NCBI RefSeq assembly: GCF_024868665.1
Contig: NC_079902.1
Coordinates: 20,190,772 to 20,254,771 of the forward strand
Direction: 5' to 3'
DNA length: 64,000 bases
Source of the DNA: Triplophysa rosa
Taxonomy: Eukaryota > Chordata > Actinopteri > Cypriniformes > Nemacheilidae
The position numbers and the translations under genes were made by a program. The notes under the pieces were generated by a model. That model ran no database searches, was not told the origin of the DNA, and saw only the letters and a program-made list of their open reading frames with translations. How positions within the stretch are numbered: position 1 is the first letter of the stretch; each line of letters begins with the position of its first letter. Shown piece after piece: positions 41,752 through 56,700 of the stretch.

Positions 41752-44700
41752 TTATTAGTGTTTGGTATTCAATCACTCACAGTCACTGTATCACCTGCTG
41801 TAATCCATCCCCGCAGGATGATGATAAGCACATTTATCTTCAGTCTCGAATGAATTATGTCACACTTACAGATCACTGCTTTTAAGGAGGATTTCTCGGA
41901 AATATTAATATTTCAAAAAAGCTTGATGGGATAAATGCTCAAAATCTGATCTAGACAGCAGGTAAATCTTGTTCCCGCTCACTCTTTATAGCCAGATGTT
42001 CTGATAGCAGGTGCGTGTATTCCTCTTTGTCGAGTTGTGTAGGAAGACCTCCCAGCAGCAGATTGACCTGCACCACACCATTCCTCCGCTCCTCGATGTA
42101 ATACCGTGTTTGGTTCATTTGCCGCAATGAGATCTGAAACATACAGCCAGAATTGTGAGCAAAATAAACGTTAACTTTTTACACTGTGCGGGTGCACCTA
42201 CAGTATATAAAAAGATCATAAGGAAATAAACATAAAATGAAGTAAATTATCTTTTGTAAGATTTTTATTCTTTATTTGCATAGAGAATATTAGTCATACA
42301 TCAGGATACATTTTAGGAACACATTTTTTATTTTTATTTTTCACATATAAAAGATGATTTGTATTATAGATTTTCATATTCTCATTCCAGTAATACAGTA
42401 ATTCTCTTTCTAATCCAGAAGGCTACTTTTGGCTTTCCAGGTTTTTCTTTTTTTCGCATGAATGTAAAACAGCTAGACTTTTCTTGCGTGTGCTATGCTT
42501 GTAAAGGCACATCTCCTCGAGAGTTTTCCAAATACCAAGAACTAACAGCACGACCCCACATACCTTCCGTATCTCCTGAAGTTTGTCCAGCAGAAGCTCC
42601 TGACCATTGAGAACTTGCCGTTGAACTACGGAAACATGAGACAAATTCAGAGATCAGGATTTCAAACAAATTCCTGAAATTTCAAAATGATCAGATTCAC
42701 AGATACTTGCTGAGAATTCCATCAAAACCAAATCAATTTTCCCTTTTCACGTTTACAGTAGCACATGGTATGAATTTAGACATGTAGCCTATGTATTGTC
42801 TGGGACGAATGATGTCAATGATTAAAACCCCATGCTGACAGTTATATAATCAAATTAAAACCCTATGGTGTGAATTCATAGCAAGATAACTTATTAGACG
42901 TAAGAACAGAAACTGCAGTATGTTAGCAAGGCCAAAGCAAAAGCTTATCTCACCTTGTTTGCTGCTCATTAAAACTTCCACTAGGTTGAAATTTTCAGGA
43001 TTTTCATTCTAAAGAGAAAACAGAAAACATGAGGATTGCCACCATCCACACAGTGTAGAAAAATACAGTACAGGATTTATCTATGATGCTCTGATACATG
43101 TACAATACGTTTCTCTGCCTTGACAAAGCCATTTAAATGGTTGTTCACTGTTCCAAGTCTCTGTGATATCATGGGTCCAATAGAAGACTCAGATTCCTCG
43201 TTCAATGTAAGTCTGTGGGACTTTTTACAGCTCTGTTATCGGTCTTTAGACAAAAATCAAAGCAAAAGTCTGATCATTCAAAGTCTTTTTCAACCCCCTA
43301 AATTGTCAATTGTCAGTAACCTTGGCAAACCACACTAACATCCCTCGGTTGTGTCTGGAGAAGTGATTTCCCACTTACCTGTTTTCCAAGCAGTGACAGC
43401 ACCTCCTTTATGACTGAATCTACCGTAGTGCTTTTCCCAGCAGTAACCGAGACGTGATTGATTCCAACCCTAAAAACACACATACAAGAAACATACACAT
43501 AATTCAGAAATTAAAGAGCATCCCATACCATGACTCGCAACACGAGTCCTTACATTTAATTATTGGATTAATGGACAGTACGTGTAATTCTGACTGATTT
43601 ACAACTACGATACGATTTTTTCTCCAAAACGTCTTCTAAACAAGCGCAAAGATGACACTACGTTTTCTGCGTTTTTCTACTACCCTAAAGGTCTCCTGGC
43701 AAGTTTCGGCAGGAGACGAGACGCCATCAGCATTTGTGAGCTATTTCCTGTTGCCATGGCAACAACGTCTAAGGTAAACCGTGGATGCCGTGTCGTTATC
43801 GCCGTGGCAACCGGACACACAATAGCAAGTCTGTCATCAGAGTCAAGTGTGTTTTGATGGGTTTTATATACACATGCCTGCAGTGTGTGGCACACAACGG
43901 GACTACCCTTACGACGTTTGGAAATGATATACGATTTGCTCGGAGAAGTTGGAGAGCAGATATCTTTTTAAATCCTTCGCTAGGTTAACATGGAGCTCAC
44001 ACTCCTGTGTGGCCATTAAAGGGATAGGTGACCCAAAAAAGAGAATTCTTTCAGCATTTACTCACCTTCAAGTCATTTCAAACCTGTATGGCTTTCTTTC
44101 TTCTGCAGAGCACAGAAGAAGATATTCTGAAGACCGTTGGTAACCAAACAACACTGACTCCATTGTATGAACACAAATGCGCATTTGTCAAAATATCTTC
44201 TTTTGTGCTCCACAGAAAAAAAGTAAAGAGACACTTTAGACAGCAAAACTTGACAAGAGTAGAAGCGAAATAAATCTCACTTCTGCCAGCCGGCGTAAAT
44301 CTTCAACACCTCCGTTTCTCTGGGTTTGGCTCTGAGAAGCCAGAATTCGGATGCACTGTCCTTAAACACGGGTTTGTTGTCGGGCGTGCCGTTGCGGTTG
44401 ATGATGTCATCTGTAAACAGTCCCTGTTGGCCGTAACTCTGAAGCTCGTAACCCTGCGGCTCGTCTGGGATATACAAGGCTCTGAGTGCTGCTTCCTGTC
44501 GGTACAGGAAGTAGAATTCCGCATAACTCTGAAATGAAGTTTGAGCTCATGCAACATTTCTATATAGTTGCTATAAACACTTTTGAGACTTTTTTCAGGT
44601 GAAACCTAATCAGGGAACAACATCTCACCACTACTTCCTCATTCTTGATTATTCGAGGGATCGCTACCAGACGAAACTGATTCCGCTTGGCTGCGTCATC

Positions 44701-47700
44701 GCCATCGAACACTTTGAGCATCTGTTTCCCTGTAATGCAAGAATTGTGAGATTATTGTGGCACCAGGGGTGATAACCATCAGCCGTTATGTTATTTTTGG
44801 TCAGCTTTGTACCCGTGTCAGGTGATCCCGAGGACTGAGTTTCCTTTGCCGTGACTGTACTCGGAGTATCGACATCATCCAGAGTATCTAGAGAAAACAC
44901 ACTTCACTATGTGAATACAGCCGTCATGTGGTCTTTGTGATATCCAGTATCACATTGAATTAAAAGCTGAATCAAGAACGTGTTATTCTTAAAATTCTTT
45001 TTCATCTCATTTTTAGCTTACGCCTTTTGATTATCTACATTAGAATCATTAAGATCATTTACATTAAAGAAATGTTCTGGGTTCAACACAGGTTCAATGC
45101 ATTTGCAACAAACAGTTTGTGAAAACAAGCAAAAAACATTCCCTTTAACTGTAGGGTGTAACAAAATGAGCCAAAGAGATGAAGTCTCAATAATCTTGAA
45201 CTAAGCATGCATCTATTTTCTCATCAGTGTTATGACCCGTGTGCAGGGATTACCCATCTCTCCATGCTGGGAATTCTCCGAGATTCTGTAACAGTGCATT
45301 TTGCTGAAGTTTCGCGAGCAGATCCTCACGCAGCTGGGGTGAAGAATCAGGTTCTGCAGACGCCCCAGGCTGCACTCCGGGGAAATGATTATATAACATG
45401 ACGCATGTGCCTGCAAACACATAAACACAGATAAGCAGTCAAACTCATGAGATGCATGAACAGTTTGGTTACAAGCATTCTTCCAAATATCTTTCTCTGT
45501 GTTTATCAGAACAAAGAAATGTGTACAGATTTGGTTGAGTAAATGTTGACAGATTTTTATTTTTGGGTCAACTGTCCCTTTAACAACAAGCAAAATTGCA
45601 AAATTGCAAAATCAAACAGAGGATCTCTGTTGAAAACGATCAACAAATCAGGTCAACAAACTGGTCATTGTCAGCAGGATTCAAATCTGACCAAAAATAG
45701 CAGAATATTAGTATTTTAATCGTGATAACATCATCGTGATAAGCTCAGAAATTCTTCATTTTTGGGGCTGAGTGTCCAAATGATGCGCTTTGAAATAGTG
45801 TCTCGGAAGTTCAACAGCAGCAGATTATAACATGTATTAGTGGTGAGCTACTCGAGAAAGAGATCCGAAATCTGCCGTTCATAAAGAGTGTATTACTGCA
45901 TCCAATATTGACCCAATACAATTCTGAGCTTGAACGATGTTTCATCCTATCCTGCGCTTGATAAATAATTGATCCCTTCGATGTGAGACACGACAACATG
46001 AGAGCCCATTTACCTTCGTTCTTATCATTTAGTAATGAAGGCGTTTTTTGTGATGGTGAATTCAGGGTTGGGTGCACGGTAAAAACAACAAACTTACCGT
46101 AACGCCGCACCACTCGCATCTCATGCCAGCCAGGACGTCCGAGGAGCTGCAGGTGCGCCGGCAGACCTCACAGCGGGCACCTGAGGACACGTTGCCCTCC
46201 CGCCAGTGGTGCTGATACGTGTCCTATCAGAGCAGCATGGGGTGATGCGTTAGGACAATCCATGTGACCAATAAAAGATACGGAGATCAGTCAGGTTTAT
46301 TCTCTGGTTGTGATGTTTTAAATGTCAGTAGTTGCGATACTCACAATGTCTTGACCTCCATCTTTGTGGCAGAAACGGCAGTCGCTGATGCTGAACGGAG
46401 CGCAGTCGCTGTGAACATGCAGCTCACACACTGTAACACACACGTGAGTTACAATTATGATGCGATTATCAGCTGTGTAATGTGACAACGGAGCATGTAT
46501 CATCTAAAAGTAAAGCAGTCAGTGTATTCATCCATGTGAGGAAGCAGTGATACTCAAAAAAGTCTGATCAGTAGAAAAGGCCATTCAATTCATGTTATTG
46601 CGACAAAATGTGGGTGTGAGAATTAAAGACGGGGTCCAGTTGCAAGAAACCCCTTAAGTTAAAGAAACCCTTCATTCTAATTGTAACATTATTGTCACTG
46701 GGGGTTTTCTTAACTTGAGGGGTTTCTTGCAACAGGGCCCGCTTTTCTTCAGAGCTGCGTTTGCACCTTTTGTAAGAGAGAGTGAGCGTGAGAGAGAATG
46801 TGAATTTTCTTTCAGCTCTGTTCCTGGAAGCCTGCTGTAAAAGGCCATTCTGCTATTACCATGGCAACAGCTGCTTCCCAAACATGAACGTCCAGCGCAC
46901 ATAAATGAGCAACAACACAACATTAAAAAGAGGTGAGAAACTGAGGGAACAGATTGGGTTTAGGGAGAACGATATGACTCCTGATTGTACATACAGTAGA
47001 GGAATAATTCACACAACAATAAAACATTTTGTCATTGATTATTCACCCTCGTGTCATTCAAAACCAGAAACACAAAAAGAAGATATTTTGAGAAATGTGA
47101 TTTTGAGTCCATACAATGGAAGTCAATGGGGGCCAATGTTGTTTGGTTACCAACATTCTTCGAAATACCATCTTTGTGTTCCGAAGAAGAAAATAAGTCA
47201 TACAGGTTTGGAATGACACGAGGGTGAGTATTTTTGAGTCACTGCTTTAAAACAAGGAGGGCGGAGGATGTTGAAAACTGTGGGGAAGTGTAAGATATCA
47301 CACCGAAGTTGTCAGAACCTATTCTGCATGTTATCTTTTTATTTTTCTTAGCTATAATGTAATCACATGTTACATAATAGCAAAAGCACTCTCCACGCGC
47401 TGACCCTTAAAAGTCTCAGAAGACTTCGTTTTTCTTCGTGTTTTTAATCATTAATGGAACAAAAATATAACCGTACACAGTGTTAATGCCATGTTTTGCC
47501 AATACCTCAATGTCCCCTTTCTTGCTTTACAAACACAAACACACCTTCACAGCGCAGGGCCGAGCTTCCTTCTAGATGCTTCCGACACACACAACAGAAC
47601 CTCTTCTTCAGACCGGCTGGACCGAAGCAATGTGCTACAGGACCCTACAGTAGAACACAAACATAGAGATGAGCAATTCATATGACTAAAACCAGTGCTG

Positions 47701-50700
47701 TAGTACTCGAGTACGGACTAGTCTCGCCAAATGTTCTAGTTGGTCTGGACCGAGTCCGAGGATTTTTTTCTCCTTCCAAACAAAACCATTGATCAAGCAT
47801 ATATGTTTGCATTAGTTGGACTCTTGACTTTCATTAAGTTAATTCTCTTTCCTCTTGGAGTAGGTTACTTTTTGTGATGGGTATCAAGCTGTAAAAAAAA
47901 AGATAAATAATACCAAATGAAGTTGATGGCTGATTTGAGTGTTCTGTTCACAACGCTAAGATTCTGTGCCAAATTAACCCGGACGTTTTCCTGACATCAA
48001 CACTCATCGTACAAACCTCAACGATGGTGATAATCATCAAACTAATTCAGATAAACAGATCAACTGCAATGCCAGCTGGGAGTCATGAATGAGTTTGTAC
48101 CATGATGTTACCCAGTATGCCTTGCAGCGTGAAGCTTTCTTTTGTTGATTTCCACTATTGTTGAGTTTCATACACTGATTCTTGATGTCTGATTGATTCA
48201 CTAATTTAAAGTTTTTGTGTGTGTGTGTGTGCGCGTGTGTGTGTGTGTATTTTCTGTCAATTCAAAGAAGTATAATAAGCCAATAAAGCCATACCACTGC
48301 TTTAATCTCACACTGTAGTGTCACACAATACTCATAAATCAATAACACAATGCACTCATGAGCAATTATTTAGGTAACTGCACAAAGACTACAATCATTT
48401 TCAACTGATCCCAATGGATCTTAGTTTTCATTGCCTCAACAATTGCATTTTAGCACACCGTTATAACAGAGAATGAAAACGTGAAATGTTAATACACAAG
48501 AATCAAGAACCCAACTAAAGCAAATACTGATAATGATGGTTTGTTGAAACTTCAACATTGAAGGGATAGTTCACCCAAAAATCATTTTGTCATCATTTAC
48601 TCTCTCTCAGGTTGTTTCAAACCTATATAAATGTCTTTGTTCTGTTAAACACAAAGAAATATATTTGTACAAATGTTAGCGATTTTCAGTTCTGTGACAT
48701 CATCCACTAGTAGGAAAGAAAAATGTTATATTTTGTTGTTCTGTTGAACACAAAGTGAGATATTTTGAAGAATTTAGGAACACAAACAGTTCTGGGGCAC
48801 CTTTGACTACCATTACATTTTTCCTACTATGGCAGTCAATGATGTCACAGAATTGAAAATTGCTAACATTCTTCCAAATATTTTTCTGTGTTCATCAGAA
48901 CAAAGTAATGTATACAGGTATGGAATGACATGACGGTGAGCAAATGATGACAGAATTTTCATTTTTGGGTGAACTATCACTTTAATTGCGGTTGCAAAAG
49001 TGATGTTGATTCAATGCAGTTAACACTGATAAGTCAACACGTTGAGAATAGAAACATTTTCCATTGGCAGCCAAGAATGTGATTGTTACGCTACAATATA
49101 AAGACTGAATATCTGAAGTTGCACTTCGGCTTTATGTGACTTTGGTGAAATTGCTATACCTCAAGTAAATAAAATGACCTACTTTGATCCGCTTTTTGAT
49201 CATTACAAATAAAGTATGTGGTCTTGAAGAGGATTATTTTTTCTGTCTCTGTCTTGACTGTCTCATTTGGACTCGGTTTTGACTTGGACTTGAACCTCTT
49301 TGGACTTGACTTGGACTCGAACCTCTTTAAACTCGGTCTTGACTCGGTCTCGACTAGTCCTGGTCTTGGACTTGACAAAGGGGGACTTAACTACAGCCCT
49401 GACTAAAACAAAATTGTTTCTCAAGAAAAGGATGTTTTGGGTGCCAAATTCACCTTTCTAATACATTTGATGTTTCTCCTTTTAAAGGTCCAGTGTATAT
49501 TTCAATTAACAATCATCATCGCACACCTGTAGTTAATAGATAGGTGCATAGGAAAAAAGAGCAACAGGTCCAAACATGAACAGAAGAAGAAAAAATCTCG
49601 CACATATTTAACTGATATTACATTTCGGCCTCATGACCTTCATCAGGCATAAAGTCCAGTGTATGAAATTTAGTGGCATCCAGCGGTGAGGTCGCGAATC
49701 ACAACCAGCGGCTCACTCCACCGCTCACCCCTCCCTTTCGAAACACTACGGTGGCTGACACCGGACTAAGATGTCGCCACGTTTTCGTTTCTTTGCTGAA
49801 GGAGATAACGTATTTACGAAACGCGCTAGAGCAGTTTGTCCGTTTAGGGCTACTGTAGAAACAACATGGAGAATTCCATGTAAGGGGACCCGTGGTGTAT
49901 GCAGATAGAAATAGCTCATTTAAAGATAAGAAAAACATAACGCTTCATTATGTAAGGTCTTTATACACCTCGGAAGACATAGTTGTGTATATTATCTTGC
50001 ATTTCTGTCAATACATCCTCCAAAGAATTACGCACTGCACCTTTAAAACACTGTGTTAACCTCAAACTGCTGAATCAATGCTTGCATATGACACACCAGA
50101 TGTGACATCACTTCCTGTCTCTGTGATGTGAATGGTGGGAATGAGTCGTGAGATGCGCATACTCTCTTCCTGTTCGAGAGGGGAAGTTGTAGATTTCTGG
50201 AGGGTACTTATGCTTTAAATAGCCATACAACGTCTTTTCCCTTTGACCTCCTGTACCAGCACAAAACTGAAGATACAGACAAATCGCCAACATCCAGTTT
50301 CAGATGACACCAATCCCCCCCCCCCAAGTGGAAATGCATATTTGATCTCTGTGTCACACAGCGATGTCCAATCCTGTTCCAGGACGATGCTGCAACACTA
50401 CACACGATGTCTTGCTTTATCTGACCTCTATTTTTGCTCGATTAGTACTTCACTAACTAGATGGGTGTGTTAAATCACAATATACATTTCCGATGTCTAA
50501 AATATGGAACGACAACATGGTGAGCCTTTCAAGTTTTATACACCTCTCACGCTCTGTCGTAATATTTGTATAAAGAATATGAAGAGTGCCGCGTTAAACA
50601 TGAGCCACTCTCAGATCTCAGATATACGGAAACCAAGTATAAATCACATTCTGATAAAAGCCTCACACAACACCGCAATGAAACCTAATCTGTCCACACG

Positions 50701-53700
50701 GTCCACAGAGCTAAAGTGCACTTACGCTTTAGATTGAAACCTGCTGACCTAAAACATACCCCTGTCTGCACTTGACAAAAGTCTAGATGACCTGCGAGCG
50801 GTTCTTCCACACTTCTACTTCCTACTGATTTACTAGTGGCATTCTCAAGCAAACTGGATCCTGATGTGACCCTGACCGGAGCCTTCAAAAACCCACAGCA
50901 ACATGTTCTAATGTATTCAGTGAAGAAATGCATGCTTGCATCTGTAACTGATTTTATGAGAACAAGTATTTCATCAAAGCAGCTTGTAAAAGGAAAAGGA
51001 GCTGTCTGTCTTATATATAAACATCTCCAGGTACTTGCCTGCTTGATGTGCACGGCTACAAACTTTTTTTTAAAGTTCTAAAAGGTCTGTTCTGTTATTA
51101 GAAAGGAACAATGTTGGAGACGAGGCATTCTGGGTAAGGAGTACAAGCAACATCTGAACTTCCATCGTGCCCTTGAGCTAAAACGCCATGTGCTTACTGC
51201 ATGTCCCGCAGCATTTAAGCATCCTTTAAAAACAAAACAAATTCCCACACACAGGAAAAACTCCCTTTCTTCAAGGACAAACTCCCTTTAGGGTATCTTT
51301 GTCGCAACAACTCGCTGCTGCTGACAATTTTTTTAAGTTGTTACATTTTTGCCAGACTGTTTTTCAAGGAGGCTGCAACAAATTGTTTTTCTTTTTTTCA
51401 GTTAATAGTAAAAGCCATTTAAACATCATAAGAAACTGTAATGGTATAATAGTGATTTATAAGTTGAGCTGTCAGGTGCAATTACAAGCGAAATGTCACT
51501 TGAATAAAGTAAAGATAAGTAACCTGCAATTTGACGTTTCAAACAGAGATGGCGATATGGAGGCAAAAGCTACAAACTGCATCTGTAATCTCTTATATAA
51601 GTCTCATACAGTTTTTTGGTTGATTTTAATGCTACACGAGTACAATAAAAGTTATGGTAACATAAACTTGTTTCTGTACTGCTGGGCAGAGTCGACTTTC
51701 ATGTGACAGTTAATGACAAACGTTTAATCGCAGTGCAAAGTACTGTGCCAGATACGTGACAGATTAGTTGCGTCCCTCAAGATTTGGATATATGGCTTGG
51801 GAACACACAGAAAAATCGCTTGACATTTGCTCAGGCAAATCAGGATATTTAGGTGCTTGTGAAGGTGCCAGAAATCGAACTCGCTGATGTTTGCGAGCTC
51901 ACAGACATGAGACAGCTGCTAAGAGACTTGGACTGCATTTATTTTCATAATGCTGAGAAACGTCACAGGCTAAAATAAACCCAGTCCACAGAAAAGATAA
52001 AAAAAACCTTACTCCCATATACAGCTTGCACACATTAAAGAAACAGTAAATTTATAAATTCTGTCATTATGCACTAACGTTTGGCTTTTGAAACCTGTGA
52101 CTTTCATTTGTAATACACGAATAGAATGATAGAATGGTTCCCATTCAACTTTATATTCTGCTACACATCAACTTTGGTGTTCCATGAAGGAAATTAAGTC
52201 AAACGGTGCATTGTATTTTCAACGCACCCAAAATCTCTGACGACACACACACACACACCCGACAGCACGATGTGTCCTTGAGTTGCGGCCCATAACTCCC
52301 TGCTGCAGTCAATTATGTCCTGTCCAAAGAGAGGACACTTCCTAACTGACCCTACAGAGCATCCTACAGGACGTGACCTCATTTCCTGCCGTCAGCCACC
52401 ATCACTCTGATCCCAAACGTGATTTACTCCTGCAAACGTCTTCTACCGCATAAGAATGTCACACGGGATTGGAATGACACAAAGGTGAGCAAATGATGAC
52501 AGAATTTCATCTACATGAGGTGATACATAAACAAACAGAATTCTCACTGCCACATTGTCTCAACTGTAATAATGTTTCAGTTGTGTTTGTATTTCCTCAA
52601 AGACAGTTCAAAAAGATTGAGTTGAGGTTAATGGAGCAGTTGGCTGACTCACGCCTACAGACATTCATCCACCTACCAACCCACCCACCTACACGCATAC
52701 ATAAAAAGCACATCTCCATTTCCTTTCAACACCATACAATTTACCTTTACAAAAAAAGAATAAACCAAATTATAAAAAAATAAAACATTTATTATGCAAT
52801 GCATTTATTAAAATGCATTACGTACATAAACTTCTAGAGGAGTATTGAAGGGACTCATTTTTCGTTCACCTCACTACCTATTGGTCTAAATGTGTTACTG
52901 TGGTTTTGTGCTCTGGGCGGCTATTGTCACGTCCTGCGGCTTCTCTGATGCGTCTGGCTGATCGACATCAATGCCCAAGGCTAACGCAAACAGTGTTTTC
53001 TGTGAACTCACCAACATGCGCGGCATCAACACATTTTGAGAGAAGGCAGCGAGCATTTTCTGTGGTTATTTTCTTGAGCTGTGAAGTTTGTCAGGCTACA
53101 CATACACTACATCCTGTTTAGAAACACTTTAGCAGGTTTGCTTAAAAGTTTTTCTCAAAAACATATAGGCAGATGATGCTTTTAAGACGCCATCCTAACC
53201 ATCATGGACCCTGACAGCTTTGGTCTATATACACTGCAAAAATTATAATTTATAGGAAAAAAAAGTCATAAAATAGTACAACTGTCCAAATGAGCAAATG
53301 CATTTATGAAAAATGCAGTGATTTGGAAAATGAACAGAATGTAAACAGGGTAGCAGAATTGAATACACAGCAAACACAAACATTAAGCTAATCATATTCA
53401 TTAGAAAGAAACGTCCTGTTTGGGTGGTTATAGCTAAATCAGTTGTTATAAAAGCACAAAGGATGGTTGACACGTGGTCTTCACAAAACTCCTCAGCACA
53501 GCGGGAAGTCATCAGTAATTCATTATGAAGGATGGACAAAGAGCGACAGAGACGGCTGTGTTACTGAGCAAAATGCGTCCGGTCAATACATGAGAGCTAA
53601 ATTATTTATTGCGGATGCAGGGAATAACTTCCTGTTTGTAAGGTGAATCGTAAACAGATAATTATGATCTCTCTTGTGTGATCATGCTCCGTCGACCTGC

Positions 53701-56700
53701 CTGATCATTCTTCATTATGTTCATAATTGTTCAAGACTTCATGTTCTGTTTAATTAGAGCATGCTTTCAGTATTCTCATGCCTCAATAATGGAATATTAG
53801 CCAGTGGTATATAAAGACGCTTGTCCGGCATATCAAGTGTGGTTCACTTACCCGAACCTGTGTGGGAGCCATGCATGAACACACGGTCCTGATGTGCTTT
53901 ATACACTTCTCATGGGACATGAAGTTACACACTGTAGACAAAGAGAGAGAAAAGTCATTCAGGTACATTTTATCAGTATCTACATTTACGTTTATGCATT
54001 TGGAAGATTGAATCCAAAGCGACTAATTAAACCCACATCCTTTTGTGTTGCTAAAGCAATGTTCTACTATTTGAGCTATAGGAAAAGTCCATAAGAACAA
54101 TAAACCTGATGGAGTATTTTAAAGGTCCAGTGAATGAAATTTAGCGCTATCTAGTGGTGAGGTTGCGACCAACGGCTCACTCCACCCTCCCCGTCGATGC
54201 ACCACAGTGGCTGAGACGGGACTAAGATACCGTCACATTTTGGCTTCTTTTCCAAAGGAGATAACATATTTACGAAACTTGCTCTGTAGAGCAGTTTGTC
54301 CGTTCAGGGCTACTGTAGAATCAACATGGTGAATTTCATGCAAGGGGACCCGCGGGGTATGTAGGTATAAATAGCTCATTCTACGGTAATAAAAACGTAA
54401 CACTTCATTATGTAAGGTCTTTAGACACCTCGGAAGACATAGTTATGTATATTATATTGTATTTCTGCTAATAGATCCTCCAAAAAATTACCCACTGGAC
54501 CTAATTCAAACATTCAGAAAGAGGATAGAAACAAAAGCTATAATTGTTTTAAGTGCAAAATATAGCACTATAAAGTGCACTTTTTGAAAATAATATTTTG
54601 GAAAATAAATTGGACTCGAATTGAATTAATTGCTAAAGAGAATAGTTTGCACCAAAGACAAGAGAACTGATATGCAAGCTACGACAACAGTGAATACACC
54701 AGCAGTAATCGAATCCTGTAATCGAGTCCTCTGTCAATCTCAGTACAGGATGAACATGACCGACGCATTTGCTGGTTCTGCATGCTGCTTACCAGAGACA
54801 GGAAGTGATCTCGCCGGTCAGGCTGAGCCCCTTTCACTACCACAACCACAAGAAGAAAATGTTCTAAAGGGTAACTGAAAGGAACTGGGCCATCAACGTA
54901 AACACTAACTACGCTTGTGAAATCAGAAAAAGATAAAAACTACAAAAAAAAAGATAAAAGACATCAAACTGATGTTCTTTCATATCAACCTTTGCAATTG
55001 GTTCATCAGTGTTTTTCATCCGATACATCTTAACAGGGTAGTTCGCCCAAAAATAGCTGTCATTTATTTACCATCATGTCATTCAAACGTGTAAGACTTT
55101 CTTCTTTTGTCTTTATGTCCATACAATGGAAGTCAATAGGGGTCGATGTTGTTTGTTTACTAACGTTCTTCAAAATATATTCTTTTGTGTTCTGCAGAAG
55201 AATAAATGTAATACAAGTTTGGAGGGGTAAGTATCCCTTCATTATACAAAAACTATCAAGAAGGCCTTTAAGCCTAGTAGGCCTATAAGATAGCCTGATT
55301 CACACCAATACTTGTTTATTTCAACATAAAACTTAACATGCGATAACCATGCCTGTTTGGATTAAAGAAACATTACATTATTGACTCACTCAAATTCTTT
55401 GTCAACTACCCCAAAATCAATGGTTTTCCTGTAGCTCGGCAGTAAAGCATGGCTTTAGCAAAGCCAATGTTATGGGTTTGATTCCTGATCAATTCTATAG
55501 CTTGAATCCACTGTCCACTTCAGATAAAAGCATCTCCCAATTGCATAACTGTAAATACATTTATTGATCTAAGACTTCCAGGCTACTAGACTCCTAACTG
55601 ATGCATTACGCAGACTCGAGGTACAACGACACGCGTGCCTGTTCATGTTCTACTCTCATTCGATCCGGCTAGAGCATCCAGCCTGCCTTGACACTTCATT
55701 GGACTATGTGTTGCTATGCCAACCTAGAGGAGTCGATCACGACTTCACTGCATCTCGTTACGTAACAGAAACGTCTCATTTCTTCCCAACTCTGCCTGGT
55801 AACATCCATGTTGTCAATCAACATCTGCTTACACACCCTCCCATTCTCAAAGGACAACGTAAATCTGATACAAATTGTATTATAGATAAATTGTGGTTAA
55901 AGCCTGTGAATCGCATCACGGTGTGAATTTATCTCTGTCTGAAATCATTAACAGGTATTAAAAAGTCAAGAGAAGCTGTAGTTTATGTATACTCAGGAAT
56001 CATTTATGCATTTTGTAGATGCCTTTTTCCAAAGTACATTTTTAAGTAGGTTGTGGGAATCAAACCCACAATCTTTGCAATGCTAACACACAATGTGCAA
56101 CCCAACCAAATGTTCACAGTGTAAAACTACATATTTTGAATATCTATTCAAGTCGGTGGATTGACTAAACTAAGAAGCTGTGTAAATCTAGGCTGGTTTC
56201 AGTTTAATCGATCTGGTCCATTTCTTTGCAGGCATTAACATAAAATGCGTTCTTGCATGCAAAAACAGTTGGACAAAATGGACGGCAACACAAACATTCC
56301 TTACACCGTTTTTCTAACCACTAATTGACTCACTAACCACATTTGGTTAGGTGATTCATGTTATTGAGAAACTGTTGGAGAACTGGTTCAAGAAACGCTT
56401 GGGTTGTGCTATAGAGTATCCGTTACATTTATGCATTTTTGGCAGACGCTTTTATTCAAAGCTTTTACCATTTAACAGCTTTTTTTTTTAGATGATATTT
56501 AAAAGTATCAATTCAGTAAATGACACAAAATTGACTCAGACTAGGATAGAATAACCCTGGCGTAAGCTAAAATGCTGAACAACCTACCGACATACTATTT
56601 ACTCAAATGTGTCAACTGTGGCTCTGTTCACATCTTAAGCGACATAAGTGAAAACAGTACAGATCTTCTCACACTGTCACAGACCTCCATCAATTAGATG

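Larger units (their letters stand above)
47693..49401. mobile_element. Non-autonomous hAT-like transposon with 8-bp target duplication
   Basis: The ends are CAGTGCTGTAGTACTCGAGT and, inverted, CAGGGCTGTAGTTAA; both start CAG. The octamer ACTAAAAC flanks the element on each side (47685-47692 and 49402-49409), a hAT-type duplication. The interior (1.7 kb) has no transposase ORF, and includes a GT microsatellite, an inserted family A element and a direct-repeat tract near the right end (49250-49385, units of GACTCGG/GACTTGG). This sets an insertion order: hAT first, then the MITE. Confidence 0.85.
47645..53851. other. dgkq: dgkq intron 2, repeat-rich
   Basis: A 6.2-kb intron between dgkq exons 3 and 2. 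It holds the hAT-like element 47693-49401, a family B copy with an insert at 49482-50046 and family A remnants at 52035-52200 and 52452-52506. The part 50300-52000 and 52900-53850 shows nothing I can name; the ORFs there lack homology or splice context. Confidence 0.6.

Noticed and set aside
48216..48248. GT run as a regulatory Z-DNA element
   Set aside because: It lies inside a transposon and is an ordinary microsatellite; nothing suggests a function.
55425..55560. Possible tRNA gene
   Set aside because: Box A and box B can be recognised, but the cloverleaf stems do not pair well and the tail matches fish SINE sequence.
55645..55926. Plus-strand ORF of 93 codons in dgkq intron 1
   Set aside because: No homology is recognised, it has no splice or promoter context, and its length is expected by chance.
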